Counted from the first letter of the stretch, positions 41,232 to 50,539 are shown. The stretch: DNA of 64,000 nt from an uncultured Clostridia bacterium (GCA_944376295.1 CALWCE010000002.1:1-64000), one strand, 5' to 3'. Numbers and translations are program-made. Notes: generated by a model not told the origin, from the letters alone.

Positions 41232-43007
41232 TCATTTGCGCATATTGAGGGCGTAATAGCGGCCGCGGCGCGCCATGAGCTCTTCGTGCGAGCCCTCTTC
41301 GGCGATGCCTTTATCGGAGATGTAGAGGATGCGGTCTGCCTTGCGGATGGTGGAGAGGCGGTGGGCGACGATGAACGCCGTCTTGCCCGCGAGGATGGTA
41401 TCGAGCGCGCCTTGGATCAAAAGCTCCGTCTCCGAATCGATGGCGCTCGTCGCTTCGTCCAGAATGATGATGCGGGGATTTTTGAGCACGATGCGCGCGA
41501 AGGAGATGAGCTGCTTTTCCCCCGCCGAGAGCCCTTCGCCGCGCTCGCCGAGCTGCGAGAAAAAGCCTTCGGGGAAGCGGGCGGCGACGCGGTCGGCATA
41601 GATGCGCTTGGCGGCCATAATGCACTCCTCGTCCGTCGCTTCGGGAGTGCCGTAGCGGATGTTATCTAAAATGCTGCCGCGGAAGAGGAAGGGCTCCTGC
41701 ATGAGGACGCCGATCTCCTTGCGCAGAGAGTGCAGCGTGACGTCCTTGACGTCGTGCCCGTCGACGGTGACGCTCCCCTCCCCCACGTCGTAAAAGCGCG
41801 TGAGAAGGTTGATGACCGTCGTTTTGCCTGCGCCCGTGGGGCCGACGAGGGCGATCTTTTCGCCCGCACGGACGTGAAGATCGAAATGTTCGAGGACGTG
41901 GATGCCCGGCTCGTAGCCGAAGGTGACGTCGTTGAAGTCCACCTTCCCTTCGATGTCGTGCAGGACGGCGGCGTCCTTTTTATCGGCGATGGAGACAGGG
42001 GTGTCGATGGTCTCGTAGATGCGCTCTAAATTCGCCGAGACCTGCGCGAGCTGCTGCAAAATGGCGGTGATCTGCAAAAGCGGCTCCGAACACAGCCCCA
42101 TGTAGAGGAGGAAGGCGATGACGGTGCCTGCGATGGCGGTATCGCCCCCCGACAAAAGGGCGAAGGCGACGGCGTAGAGGGCGAGCGTGCCCGCGTTCCA
42201 GAAAAATTCCGAGACGGGCGCGTTGAGCTCGTTGCGGCGCACGATCTTCATCCACGTCCTGAAGCTGTCTTCCTGTAAGTCGTAATAGACCTTTTGGTTA
42301 TAGTCGGAGCGGTTGTAGTTCTTGATGACCTTCTCGCCCATGATGGACTCGACGATGAAGGCGTTGCGGTTGCTGTTCTTGGCGCGGTGGGTGCGGAAGA
42401 GCTTTCTCACCGCCGACTTGACGAGCAGGACGCACACGGTGAGCGGGATGAGCGCCGCATAGACGACGGCGGTCAAAAGCGGACTGATGCAGAGCATGAG
42501 CACGGTGCCGACGATGATCTTGAGGACGCTGACGATGGCATCGAGGAGATAGGACGTGAAGAAGTCGGCGAGCTCGTTGATGTACTCCGTGACGCGGATG
42601 GAGATCTTGCCTGCGGGGCGGGTGTCGTAATACTCGAACGGAAGCTCCTGCAAGTGCGAGAAGATCTCGCGGCGCAAATCGGTGATGATGCCGTGCCCCA
42701 CCGTGCCCATGACGGAGCGGTAGAAGTAGGGAAGGAGCGCCGTGAAAAGCCCGATGGCGGCGAGCCCCGCCATATACAAAACGAAGGTGCGGAGACGGCC
42801 TTCTTCCATCGGGATGACCTCGTTGATGACCGTGCGGATGATGGCGGGCGGGAGAAGGGAGAGCACCGAGGAGAAGATGAGAAGGAAGAGCGCCGTCAAA
42901 AACAGCTTTTTGTAGGGCGCGATGCGCTTTAAGATGCGGCCGAGGTACTTGACGTCGACTTTGTCCGCCTTGACCTCTTCATCCATAAAATAGGTGTTGC
43001 GCTTCAC
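41232..43007 (-). CDS. ABC exporter half-transporter, subunit B
   Basis: 591 residues: six membrane helices (about 35-320), then the ATPase with Walker A GPTGAGKTT, Walker B IIILDEATSAID (catalytic Glu present) and a degenerate signature LSAGEKQL in place of LSGGQ. That is the mirror image of its partner, so the pair should form one canonical and one degenerate ATP site. Overlaps the partner by 4 bp. Substrate unknown; drug or lipid export is usual. Confidence 0.93.
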   Translation of the reverse strand: MKRNTYFMDEEVKADKVDVKYLGRILKRIAPYKKLFLTALFLLIFSSVLSLLPPAIIRTVINEVIPMEEGRLRTFVLYMAGLAAIGLFTALLPYFYRSVMGTVGHGIITDLRREIFSHLQELPFEYYDTRPAGKISIRVTEYINELADFFTSYLLDAIVSVLKIIVGTVLMLCISPLLTAVVYAALIPLTVCVLLVKSAVRKLFRTHRAKNSNRNAFIVESIMGEKVIKNYNRSDYNQKVYYDLQEDSFRTWMKIVRRNELNAPVSEFFWNAGTLALYAVAFALLSGGDTAIAGTVIAFLLYMGLCSEPLLQITAILQQLAQVSANLERIYETIDTPVSIADKKDAAVLHDIEGKVDFNDVTFGYEPGIHVLEHFDLHVRAGEKIALVGPTGAGKTTVINLLTRFYDVGEGSVTVDGHDVKDVTLHSLRKEIGVLMQEPFLFRGSILDNIRYGTPEATDEECIMAAKRIYADRVAARFPEGFFSQLGERGEGLSAGEKQLISFARIVLKNPRIIILDEATSAIDSETELLIQGALDTILAGKTAFIVAHRLSTIRKADRILYISDKGIAEEGSHEELMARRGRYYALNMRK

Positions 43008-44824
43008 AGTTCCGCCCTCCCGTAAGAAGAATCGTCGAGCTGTCCGTCGCTCGTCTGCAGGTGATAGACCGCCGCGAACGCGCCGTTCTTTGCGATGAGC
43101 TCTTCCGCCGTGCCCCGCTCGATGATCTCGCCGTCGCGGAGATAGATTATTTCGTCGCAGTCGAGGACGGAGGAGACGCGGTGCGCGGCGATGACGAGCG
43201 TGCTGTCGGGGCAGTGCTCCTTGATGGAAGTGAGCACGCGGCGCTCCGTCGCCATGTCGAGCGCGGAGGAAGCGTCGTCGAGGACGAGGACGGGCGCGCC
43301 CTTGATGAGCGCCCGCGCGATGGAGAGGCGCTGTTTCTGCCCGCCCGAAAGCCCCACGCCGCGCTCGCCCACCACCGTCTCGTAGCCCGCTTCGAGCTTG
43401 CCGATGAACTGGTCTGCCTGCGCGATCTGCGTGGCGCGCACGACTTCCTCTTCGGGGACGTCGGGATGGGCGAAGGCGATGTTGGCGTCCACCGTGTTGG
43501 AGAAGAGGAAGACGTCCTGGAAGACGTAGGCGAACTCCGAACGGAGCGCTTCCAGAGAATAGTCGCGGATGTCGGTGCCGTCGAGGGTGATATCCCCCGC
43601 CGTCACGTCGTAGATGCGGCTCAGGCTCTTCAAAAGCACCGATTTTCCGCTGCCCGTGCCCCCCATGACGCCCAGCTTCTTGCCGTAGGGAAGATCGAGC
43701 GTGATGTGCTTTAAGACGGGCTTTTCGCCGAGGGTCAGAGAGACGTCCTCAAAGCGGAAGTGCGGCTTTTGCGGCGCGGTACGGAGGGCGCGGCTGTCGT
43801 GGATGGCGCCCTCTTCGGTGAGGAACTTTTTGAGGCGCGCGCCCGAGACGAGCTGATTCTGCATCATGTAGAAGGAGCGGCTGATCTGCATGATGTGCGA
43901 GATGATCTTGGTGACGTACGTCGTCGCCGCCGTGAGCGCGCCGAGGGCGATGCTGCCGCTCAACACGAGCGCGAACGCCACGCAGACGGTGCCCACATAC
44001 CCCACCTGCTGGCAGAGCGTGAAAATGCTGTTGTACTTGGCGGAGAGCTTGGCTTCCTGCTTGTTGAGGGCATAGACGCGCTCGTTGTCGCGGTCGAATT
44101 TGTGCATCTCCGTCTCTTCGCCCGCGAAGGAGCGCACGATGCGCACGGCGTCGATGTTCTCCTGCACCGTCAAATTGATGGCGGAATAGCTCTCGCGGAT
44201 CTCCTTGAAGAGCACTTTTGCCTGCTTTAAATAGCGCACGAGCGCCACCGTGAAGAAGGGCGCGACGGCGACGGGGAGAAAGAGGAGCCGCCAGTCGAGC
44301 ATGGTGAGCGTGACGACGGAGAGCACGATGACGATGACCGAATCGAAGATATTTAAGATCATGCGCGAATACAGCTCCTTGAAGGAGATGGTATCGCGGT
44401 TCATCGTGGTGAGGAGCTCGCCCACGTTGTAGCGGGAGAGCGTTTCGCCGTCGAGCTCCAAAAGCTTGGCATATGTTTCGGCGCGGAGGGTGCACTCCAT
44501 GGCGACGCCGCACCACTGGAAGGTGACGTTCTTCGCATAGAGGAGCACGATGCGGACGAGGAAGACGCCCGCAAAAATGAGGACAAGGTGCAAAAAGAGC
44601 TCCCCCGAAGCGGGCGCGCCGAGGCGACCGTCGAAGAGAAACCCGATGAAGCCCTCGTCGACGGGCGAGGAAGGGTCGTAGGCGATCACATAGTCGATGA
44701 TGCCCGCAGACAGCAAGGGCAGCAGCAGATCGCACAGAATAGCGACAAGGGAAAAGACTTTGACGAGGATGTCGAGCGGAAGATACTTTTTCCAGTACTT
44801 CCAGCCGAAACGGAAGATGTCCAT
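43004..44824 (-). CDS. ABC exporter half-transporter, subunit A
   Basis: 606 residues from ATG 44824 (AGAGG upstream). Six membrane helices, Walker A GGTGSGKSV, canonical signature LSGGQKQRL, but Walker B VLVLDDASSALD, with Asp for the catalytic Glu. Matches the asymmetric heterodimers such as TM287/288. First gene of the pair. Confidence 0.93.
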   Translation of the reverse strand: MDIFRFGWKYWKKYLPLDILVKVFSLVAILCDLLLPLLSAGIIDYVIAYDPSSPVDEGFIGFLFDGRLGAPASGELFLHLVLIFAGVFLVRIVLLYAKNVTFQWCGVAMECTLRAETYAKLLELDGETLSRYNVGELLTTMNRDTISFKELYSRMILNIFDSVIVIVLSVVTLTMLDWRLLFLPVAVAPFFTVALVRYLKQAKVLFKEIRESYSAINLTVQENIDAVRIVRSFAGEETEMHKFDRDNERVYALNKQEAKLSAKYNSIFTLCQQVGYVGTVCVAFALVLSGSIALGALTAATTYVTKIISHIMQISRSFYMMQNQLVSGARLKKFLTEEGAIHDSRALRTAPQKPHFRFEDVSLTLGEKPVLKHITLDLPYGKKLGVMGGTGSGKSVLLKSLSRIYDVTAGDITLDGTDIRDYSLEALRSEFAYVFQDVFLFSNTVDANIAFAHPDVPEEEVVRATQIAQADQFIGKLEAGYETVVGERGVGLSGGQKQRLSIARALIKGAPVLVLDDASSALDMATERRVLTSIKEHCPDSTLVIAAHRVSSVLDCDEIIYLRDGEIIERGTAEELIAKNGAFAAVYHLQTSDGQLDDSSYGRAEL

Positions 44825-44875
44825 AAAGAACCTCTTGGTATTTTTCGGGGGGGATGGTTTTTGGGGTGAGGGCGG

Positions 44876-45000
44876 GTCGTACTCCTTCCGCCAGCCTTTC
44901 GGGATCCACAACCCCTCCGTCTTGCCTTCGGCAAGCCACCTCCCCTTACACAGGGGAGGCTATATTGAGGCGACTCCCTCAAAGAGGGAGCCAAGGGGGA
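44876..45000. repeat. Palindromic repeat cluster
   Basis: CTTCCGCCAGCC and CCTCCGTCTTGCCTTCGGCAAG units, CCTCCCC-TTACACA-GGGGAGG hairpin (44938-44959) and CTCCCTC-AAA-GAGGGAG (44974-44990). No gene. Confidence 0.85.
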
Positions 45001-45155
45001 AAGGGTGGCGCGGATCCGAAAATTTGCCTCATTCTATCATGTTTCGGCAAAGCCTTCAAGCGTTCTTTATGATTATTTTTTATTTTATGTCATGATGAAG
45101 CAAAGCGCGGCGGGGCACTCTTTTCGGAGCGCCCCGCCGCGCAAAATGACCAAAA

Positions 45156-45428
45156 GAAAAAACTGTGAAGCTTTTTTTGTTGCACCACACCGAAGCGGAA
45201 GCGAAGCAGGTAACTAGCGCAAAGCTACCTCATGGCACACGCACCGAACTGTTTAGTGCTGCTGTATCCCTACCCTGACACGGTTCGCAGAGATGCGTTG
45301 CATAAGACCTTGCGATCGACATTCCTTACTCCGCGCAGCCTTCCATGTACTGCACCGAGAAAAGCATTCGGCTCTGCTATAGCGGATTGCAGATACAGGG
45401 CACCGCTAACTCCCCGCCTATCACAGTA
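45156..45428 (-). ncRNA. ffs: Signal recognition particle RNA, large form with Alu domain
   Basis: About 270 nt. The 5' part GGCGGGGAGTTAGCGGTGCC, CTGCAATCCGCTATAGCAGA and GCCGAATGC closely match the Bacillus subtilis SRP RNA Alu domain as I recall it. The S-domain tip carries GTGTCAGG...ACAGCAGCACTAA, the Ffh-binding asymmetric loop region. The 5' ACTGTGA pairs with 3' TCACAGT just before TTTTTT, closing helix 5 and ending transcription. Promoter TTGCCA (45462-45457), 17 bp, TATACT (45439-45434). Targets nascent membrane proteins with Ffh and FtsY. Confidence 0.95.
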
Positions 45429-45504
45429 CGTTCAGTATAGCGCAAATCGCCGCTTTTGGCAAGCGATTTTGTATGAGCCGCATTTTCTTTTTTGCGGGAA
45501 TCCC

Positions 45505-45533
45505 TTGCGCTTTCTTTCAACATGTGCTATACT
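45505..45533 (+). promoter_or_regulatory. Promoter of the leader before the 59-aa gene
   Basis: TTGCGC, 17-bp spacer, TATACT (45528-45533). Faces away from the SRP RNA promoter. Confidence 0.75.
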
Positions 45534-45539
45534 GAGCGT

Positions 45540-45685
45540 GCGATGCTAACTGAATAGTTGACTCCAATGAGGTACGGATCGGCATTTCGTATCTCTACTT
45601 TCTCGCGATCGGGAAGGTTGTACCCGCAATCGGAGATACAAATGCAGGGCGTGTCTCCGTTGGAGCGCGCCCTTTATTTTTTAAG
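45540..45685 (+). promoter_or_regulatory. Structured leader ending in a terminator
   Basis: About 145 nt. A 13-bp helix GCATTT-(C)-GTATCTC with GAGATAC-AAATGC encloses a second hairpin (CGAT-CGGG...CCCG-CA-ATCG). It is followed by terminator GGGCG..TCTCC-GTT-GGAG..CGCCC (45647-45672) and TTTATTTTTT, then AAGGAGG and ATG. The segment CTCCAA at about 45562 can pair with TTGGAG of the terminator, a possible antiterminator. Ligand unknown; could also be a stand-alone small RNA. Confidence 0.55.
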
Positions 45686-45695
45686 GAGGAAAAAA

Positions 45696-45875
45696 ATGGC
45701 AGACAAGATCGCATGGGATGCAGGCGCGGAAGTGACGGCGGAGGACGTTATGGCCTCTTTGAAGCCGCTCTTTGACGAATACCTTTTCGGGACGTGCGGG
45801 CAGCAGGGAGATACCCTCCTCTATACCCTCCCCGACGGCAGGGCGTTTCGCCTCAAAGCGGAACGGATCAAGTGA
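45696..45875 (+). CDS. Small protein of unknown function, 59 aa
   Basis: Perfect AAGGAGG seven bases before the ATG. MADKIAWDAGAEVTAED...GTCGQQGDTLLYTLPDGRAFRL. One or two helices and a short beta hairpin, acidic, one cysteine. No family recognised. Preceded by the terminator-bearing leader and followed by a GC-rich palindrome (45883-45915). Confidence 0.7.
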   Translation: MADKIAWDAGAEVTAEDVMASLKPLFDEYLFGTCGQQGDTLLYTLPDGRAFRLKAERIK

Positions 45876-45928
45876 CTTTTGCGGCGGCGCCCCGTATGAC
45901 GGGGCGCCGCCGCATGATAAAAAAGGGG

Positions 45929-45957
45929 TTGCACTTTTTGAGCGGGTGTGATATAAT
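45929..45957 (+). promoter_or_regulatory. Promoter of the M18 aminopeptidase
   Basis: TTGCAC, 17-bp spacer, TATAAT. Confidence 0.8.
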
Positions 45958-45992
45958 GCTGCGCGGAAAATATTTTACGGAGGCTTTCAGTC

Positions 45993-47390
45993 ATGGCTGA
46001 AAAGAGCGAAGGACAGAAGAAATTCGAAACGCTGTCTTACGAAAGGAAAAACTACTTCGAAGTCGCCCCGAAAGAGGAGCTTGACAAGATGTTCGCCTTT
46101 GCCGAGGGGTATAAAAAGTACCTCAACGACGGCAAGACGGAGCGCGAGGCGTGCGACGCCGCCGTCGCCATCGCAAAGGAACACGGTTTTACCGAATACA
46201 AGTTCGGCGATGCCCTGCATGCGGGCGACAAGAAATATTTTGTCAACCGCGGCAAGAGCGTCGTCGTGTTCCGCGTCGGCAGCAAGAATTTGGAAGAGGA
46301 CGGCTTCCGCATCCTCGCTTCCCACATCGACTGCCCGCGCGTCGATATCAAGCAGGTGCCCCTCTATGAGGACAGCGGCATGTGCTTTTTGAAGACGCAC
46401 TACTACGGCGGCATCAAGAAATATCAGTGGACCGCCATCCCCCTCGCCCTGCACGGCGCCGTCATTTTGAAGGACGGAAAAAAGATCGAGATCAAGGTGG
46501 GCGAGGACGAAAACGACCCCGTCTTCTACATCAACGACCTGCTGCCCCACCTCGCCGCGGAGCAGATGGCGCAGAACGCCGCCAAAGTCATCGAGGGCGA
46601 ACAGCTCAACGTACTCGTCGGCGGGCTCCCCTATGCGGATGAGGACGTGAAGGAAAAAATCAAGCTCACCGTGCTCTCCATCCTCAACGAGAAGTACGGC
46701 ATGTGCGAAGAGGACTTCCTCTCCGCCGAGCTTTCGGCCGTTCCCGCTTTCAAGGCGCGCGACGTCGGCTTCGACCGTGCGCTCATCGGCGCTTACGGCC
46801 ACGACGACCGCGTGTGCTCCTATCCCGCGCTCATGACCGTCGTCGAAAACGAGAGCGAGCACACCGTGCTTGCGATGCTCGTCGACAAGGAAGAGATCGG
46901 CAGCGAGGGCACGACGGGGCTGCAGTGCGAAGTCTATGAGGATCTGATGGAGGAAATTGCCGTTGCCTTCCATGCCAACTTCCGCAAGGTGAAGGCGGCC
47001 TCGAAGTGCCTCTCCGCGGACGTGACGGCGGCATACGACCCCAACTTTGCAAACGCGTACGAAAAGAAGAACGCCGCCATGCTCTCGTGCGGGGCGGGCA
47101 TCTGCAAGTTCACCGGTTCGCGCGGCAAGAGCGGCTCCAACGACGCTTCCGCAGAATTTTTGGGCGAAGTGAGGCAGATGTTCGAAAAAGAGGGCGTCGT
47201 CTGGCAGACGGCGGAACTCGGCAAGGTGGATATCGGCGGCGGCGGGACGGTCGCGAAGTACGTCGCCAACATGAATATCGACACGGTGGATATCGGCGTG
47301 CCCGTCATCTCCATGCACGCGCCGTATGAGGTCATTTCGAAGGCAGACCTTTACAGCAACTACCGCGCGTTCGTTGCGTTCATGAAGTAA
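45993..47390 (+). CDS. apeA: M18 family zinc aminopeptidase
   Basis: 465 residues. Metal-site motifs ASHIDCPRVDIKQ (about 110), VDKEEIGSEGT (about 300) and the C-terminal MHAPYEVISKADL with the last histidine ligand. Cytoplasmic dodecameric enzymes removing N-terminal residues, often acidic ones. TTACGGAGG-type site upstream; own promoter and terminator. Confidence 0.94.
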   Translation: MAEKSEGQKKFETLSYERKNYFEVAPKEELDKMFAFAEGYKKYLNDGKTEREACDAAVAIAKEHGFTEYKFGDALHAGDKKYFVNRGKSVVVFRVGSKNLEEDGFRILASHIDCPRVDIKQVPLYEDSGMCFLKTHYYGGIKKYQWTAIPLALHGAVILKDGKKIEIKVGEDENDPVFYINDLLPHLAAEQMAQNAAKVIEGEQLNVLVGGLPYADEDVKEKIKLTVLSILNEKYGMCEEDFLSAELSAVPAFKARDVGFDRALIGAYGHDDRVCSYPALMTVVENESEHTVLAMLVDKEEIGSEGTTGLQCEVYEDLMEEIAVAFHANFRKVKAASKCLSADVTAAYDPNFANAYEKKNAAMLSCGAGICKFTGSRGKSGSNDASAEFLGEVRQMFEKEGVVWQTAELGKVDIGGGGTVAKYVANMNIDTVDIGVPVISMHAPYEVISKADLYSNYRAFVAFMK

Positions 47391-47414
47391 CTTGTTTGGA
47401 ATAGACGAAGCGGG

Positions 47415-47449
47415 GCGCCGCGGCTCGAAAGAGCCGCGGCGCTTTTTTT
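47415..47449 (+). terminator. Terminator after the M18 gene
   Basis: Perfect 12-bp stem GCGCCGCGGCTC-GAAA-GAGCCGCGGCGC and T7. Confidence 0.95.
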
Positions 47450-47454
47450 GTGTG

Positions 47455-47935
47455 GGGACGAAATTCCGATAAGGACTTGCCGCAAAGCAAGACGCAAGCA
47501 TTGTTGCGCACGCGTATCCCCCGCCTTTACAACCCTCCCGCCTCGCTTTGCTCGGCACCGTCTCGCGCGGTAGAGACCGCGCTGCTCCTCTTCCCACGCA
47601 TCTGCTTCGCATCTGCGCGGGAGCCCTGAAATGCCCCGAACAATGGGGCATTCCCAAGCTCGAAAGCGGTCAAAGCCCCACCGGGGCTTTGCCAAGAAAG
47701 CACTTGCTCACCCCTTACACAGGGAGGGCTATGAGAAGAGCGTTTTACGGCGACGCGGGAGGCAAGAAAGGGCGAAATTCCAGCAGTTACTCCCTCAGTC
47801 ACTTCGTGACAGCTCCCTTTACACAAGGGAGCCTATGGCGCCGCGAGGGCATGATAACCCTTCCGTCTGCTTCGCAGACACCTCCCTCTAAGAGGGAGGC
47901 AAGGGAGAGACGATCACCGGCGACGACGTGGGAGG
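47455..47935. repeat. Repeat block before rplQ
   Basis: No gene. Includes CCTCTTCCCACGCATCTGC...GGGAGCCC (47585-47627, inverted relative to 36199-36236), GAATGCCCC-type palindrome (47629-47654), GGTCAAAGCC/GGCTTTGCC (47668-47693) with the AAGCACTTGCTCACCCC tail, CAGTCACTTCGTGACAGCTCCC with TTACACA loop (47800-47832), and CTTCCGTCTGCTTCGCAGAC with CCTCCCTC/GAGGGAGG (47861-47900). Confidence 0.85.
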
Positions 47936-47944
47936 CACGAAAAA

Positions 47945-47990
47945 ATAAAAAAAGACCCGTGGGGACACGGGTCTTTTGCTCTGATCGTGC
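47945..47990 (-). terminator. End of the alpha operon
   Basis: AAAAGACCCGTG-TCCC-CACGGGTCTTTTTTT on the minus strand, just past rplQ. Confidence 0.92.
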
Positions 47991-48008
47991 TTTTGGGCTG
48001 CCCTGAAC

Positions 48009-48515
48009 TCAGACGAGCTCGATGACTGCCTTTTCGGAAGCGTCGCCGCGGCGCTGGCCGAGGAGATAGATCCTCGTATAACCGCCGCCCTGGCCGAGTT
48101 CTTCCTTGCGCTGTGCGTACTTGGGAGCGATCTCGTTGAAGAGCTTCTCCACAAGGGGATGCTGCACCTGTGCGGTACGCTCCTTGTACGCCTTCTTGCT
48201 CTCGCCGAATGCCTTGATCTCCTGAAGATCGTACGTCTTTGCGATGATCTGGCGGCGTGCCGCAAGCTTCTTGGGGCCGTCTTTGACGGAAGTCGTCTTG
48301 ACTTCCTTGCCCTTCTTATCCTTGGCGACGACTTCGTATTCGACGACGTCGTCGTAGGTGTTCACCGCCTTGGTGATGAGTTTTTCAACATAGGAGCGCA
48401 GCTCCTTCGCACGGGCCTGCGTCGTCTCGATCCTGCCGTACCACAGGAGCTGGGACGCCTGCCCTCTCAACAAAGCCATTCTCTGCTTTGTGGTCTTGCC
48501 CAATTTACCCGGCAT
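48009..48515 (-). CDS. rplQ: Ribosomal protein L17
   Basis: Start MPGKLGKTTKQRMALLRGQA is typical. 168 residues, about 45 more than usual: an insertion of charged sequence (EVVAKDKKGKEVKTTSVKDG and onward, about 60-110) separates the conserved N-terminal part from the C-terminal GGYTRIYLLGQRRGD. Last gene of the supercluster. Confidence 0.96.
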   Translation of the reverse strand: MPGKLGKTTKQRMALLRGQASQLLWYGRIETTQARAKELRSYVEKLITKAVNTYDDVVEYEVVAKDKKGKEVKTTSVKDGPKKLAARRQIIAKTYDLQEIKAFGESKKAYKERTAQVQHPLVEKLFNEIAPKYAQRKEELGQGGGYTRIYLLGQRRGDASEKAVIELV

Positions 48516-48518
48516 TTT

Positions 48519-49472
48519 TTAATCCTCCTTTTTTTCCAGCGAAAGACCGTAGGATTCGAGCTTTGCAATGACTTCGTCGAGCGACTTCTTGCCAAGATTG
48601 CGCACCTTGAGCATTTCGTCTTCGGACTTGCTGATAAGGTCTTCCACCGTGTGAATGTTTGCTCTCTTCAGACAGTTGTAGGAACGGACAGAGAAATCCA
48701 TGTCCTCGATCTTCATGGAGAGGATCTGCTGCTGTTTGTCGTCGTCCGTCTTGACGAGGATGTCCATATCCTTGATCGTATCGGACAGGTTGACGAACAG
48801 GTTGATGTGATCCTGCATGATCTTTGCCGCGAGGGAGACGATCTCTCTTCCGGAGAAGGTGCCGTCCGTCCACACCTCGATGGTCAGCCGATCGTAATCG
48901 ATGTTCTGCCCCACGCGCGCGGGTTCTACGTTGTAGTTGACCTTCTGCACGGGCGTATAGATGGAATCGATGGGGATGTAATCGATGATGGGCTGCTTGT
49001 TCTCTTTGGCGGGCTTGTAGCCTCTGCCTCTGCCGATGGTGATCTCCATGTCGATCTTTCCGCCCTCGTCCACCGTGCAGATGTACTGGTCGGAATTGAC
49101 GATCTCCACTTCGGCGTCCTGCGCGATATCGGCTGCCGTGATCACCGCGGGGCCTTCCTTGCAAAGACGCAGCGTCTTCGTATAGTCCTTATCGGTGATC
49201 TTGGTCTTGATGGCGAGGAGCTTTAAGTTGAGGATGATCTCGGTCACGTCCTCCTTCACTCCGGGGATGGCGGAAAATTCGTGCTTGACGCTCCCGTCCA
49301 TGAACTTGATCCCCTGTGCGGCGGCGCCGGGCAATGCCGAAAGAAGGATCCTTCTCAGGCAGTTGCCGATGGTAAGACCGAAGCCCTTCTCGAGCGGCTC
49401 GACGACGATCTTTGCATACGATCTTTCCTCGTTTTCCGTCACGTCGATCTTGGGCATATCCATTTCGATCAT
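48519..49472 (-). CDS. rpoA: RNA polymerase alpha subunit
   Basis: 317 residues: N-terminal dimerisation domain to about 235 and C-terminal helix-hairpin-helix domain (RNLGKKSLDEVIAKLESYGL) for UP elements and activators. Between rpsD and rplQ as usual. Confidence 0.98.
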   Translation of the reverse strand: MIEMDMPKIDVTENEERSYAKIVVEPLEKGFGLTIGNCLRRILLSALPGAAAQGIKFMDGSVKHEFSAIPGVKEDVTEIILNLKLLAIKTKITDKDYTKTLRLCKEGPAVITAADIAQDAEVEIVNSDQYICTVDEGGKIDMEITIGRGRGYKPAKENKQPIIDYIPIDSIYTPVQKVNYNVEPARVGQNIDYDRLTIEVWTDGTFSGREIVSLAAKIMQDHINLFVNLSDTIKDMDILVKTDDDKQQQILSMKIEDMDFSVRSYNCLKRANIHTVEDLISKSEDEMLKVRNLGKKSLDEVIAKLESYGLSLEKKED

Positions 49473-49494
49473 ATCGTGATCCTCCTTTTATTGA

Positions 49495-50118
49495 TTACTT
49501 GGAGTACAGCTCGACAATCATATGCTCTGCGATCTGGCTGTCGACGTCCTCACGGGTAGGAAGGGCAAGCACTTTGCCTTCCAGCTTCTCGGGGTCGAAT
49601 TCCAGCCACTTGGGCATATTCGCAACCTTCATCGTCTTGATCTGTTCGAAAAATTTGTTGTTCCTGCTGTTTTCCTTGACGGCGATGACGTCGCCTGCCT
49701 TCACGCTGTAGGAAGGGATGTTGACCGTCTTGCCGTTCACGGTAAAGTGGGCATGGTTGACGAGCTGGCGGGCCTGCGTACGCGATGCGCCGACGCCCAT
49801 ACGGAAGACGACGTTGTCGAGACGGCGCTCGAGCAGGGAGAGCATGTTCTCACCCGTGATGCCCTTCATGCGGTCCGCAACTTCATAGTAGTGGCGGAAC
49901 TGGCCTTCCTGCACGCCGTAGATGCGCTTCGTTTTCTGCTTCTCACGAAGCTGAAGCCCGTACTCGGAGACCTTCTTTCTGCCTGCGCCGTGCTGGCCGG
50001 GAGCCGTGGGGCGCTTGTTGAAGGGGCACTTGTCCATATAGCACTTTTCGCCCTTGAGGAAGAGCTTCGCGCCCTCCCTTCTGCAAAGCTTGCATTTTGC
50101 GTCTCTGTAAACTGCCAT
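49495..50118 (-). CDS. rpsD: Ribosomal protein S4
   Basis: 207 residues; zinc-binding N-terminus CKLCRREG...CYMDKCPF (the C+ form) and S4 RNA-binding domain [10 protein letters not shown]. In the alpha operon here, unlike Bacillus, where rpsD is separate. Confidence 0.98.
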   Translation of the reverse strand: MAVYRDAKCKLCRREGAKLFLKGEKCYMDKCPFNKRPTAPGQHGAGRKKVSEYGLQLREKQKTKRIYGVQEGQFRHYYEVADRMKGITGENMLSLLERRLDNVVFRMGVGASRTQARQLVNHAHFTVNGKTVNIPSYSVKAGDVIAVKENSRNNKFFEQIKTMKVANMPKWLEFDPEKLEGKVLALPTREDVDSQIAEHMIVELYSK

Positions 50119-50130
50119 GTTCTACTCTCC

Positions 50131-50529
50131 TTAAACTCTTCTGCGCTTGGGGGGCCTGCACCCGTTGTGCGCGATGGGCGAAACGTCGGAAATGAGCGTG
50201 ACGTCGAGCTCGCAGTTGGCAAGCGCGCGGATCGCGGACTCTCTGCCTGCGCCGGGGCCCTTGACATACACTTCGACGGAACGGAGGCCGTGCTCTTTTG
50301 CGGCCTTTGCAGCCGTTTCCGCTGCCATCTGTGCTGCAAAGGGCGTGCCCTTCCTCGAACCTCTGAAGCCGAGCGAGCCTGCGCTCGACCAGGAGATCGC
50401 GTTGCCGCTCATATCGGTGATGGTGACGAGCGTGTTGTTGAACGTGGACTGGATATGGACCTGTCCTTTATCTACCTTCTTCAGTTCTCTGCGCTTGCGC
50501 GAGACGACTGTCTTTCTCTTATCTGCCAT
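50131..50529 (-). CDS. rpsK: Ribosomal protein S11
   Basis: 132 residues; [15 protein letters not shown] and the C-terminal [12 protein letters not shown]. Between rpsM and rpsD. Confidence 0.98.
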   Translation of the reverse strand: MADKRKTVVSRKRRELKKVDKGQVHIQSTFNNTLVTITDMSGNAISWSSAGSLGFRGSRKGTPFAAQMAAETAAKAAKEHGLRSVEVYVKGPGAGRESAIRALANCELDVTLISDVSPIAHNGCRPPKRRRV

Positions 50530-50539
50530 AGCTCACTCC

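Noticed and set aside
41232-44824. ABC transporter genes damaged by mutation (degenerate signature and Walker B)
   Set aside because: The two changes are complementary, the normal state for asymmetric heterodimeric exporters.
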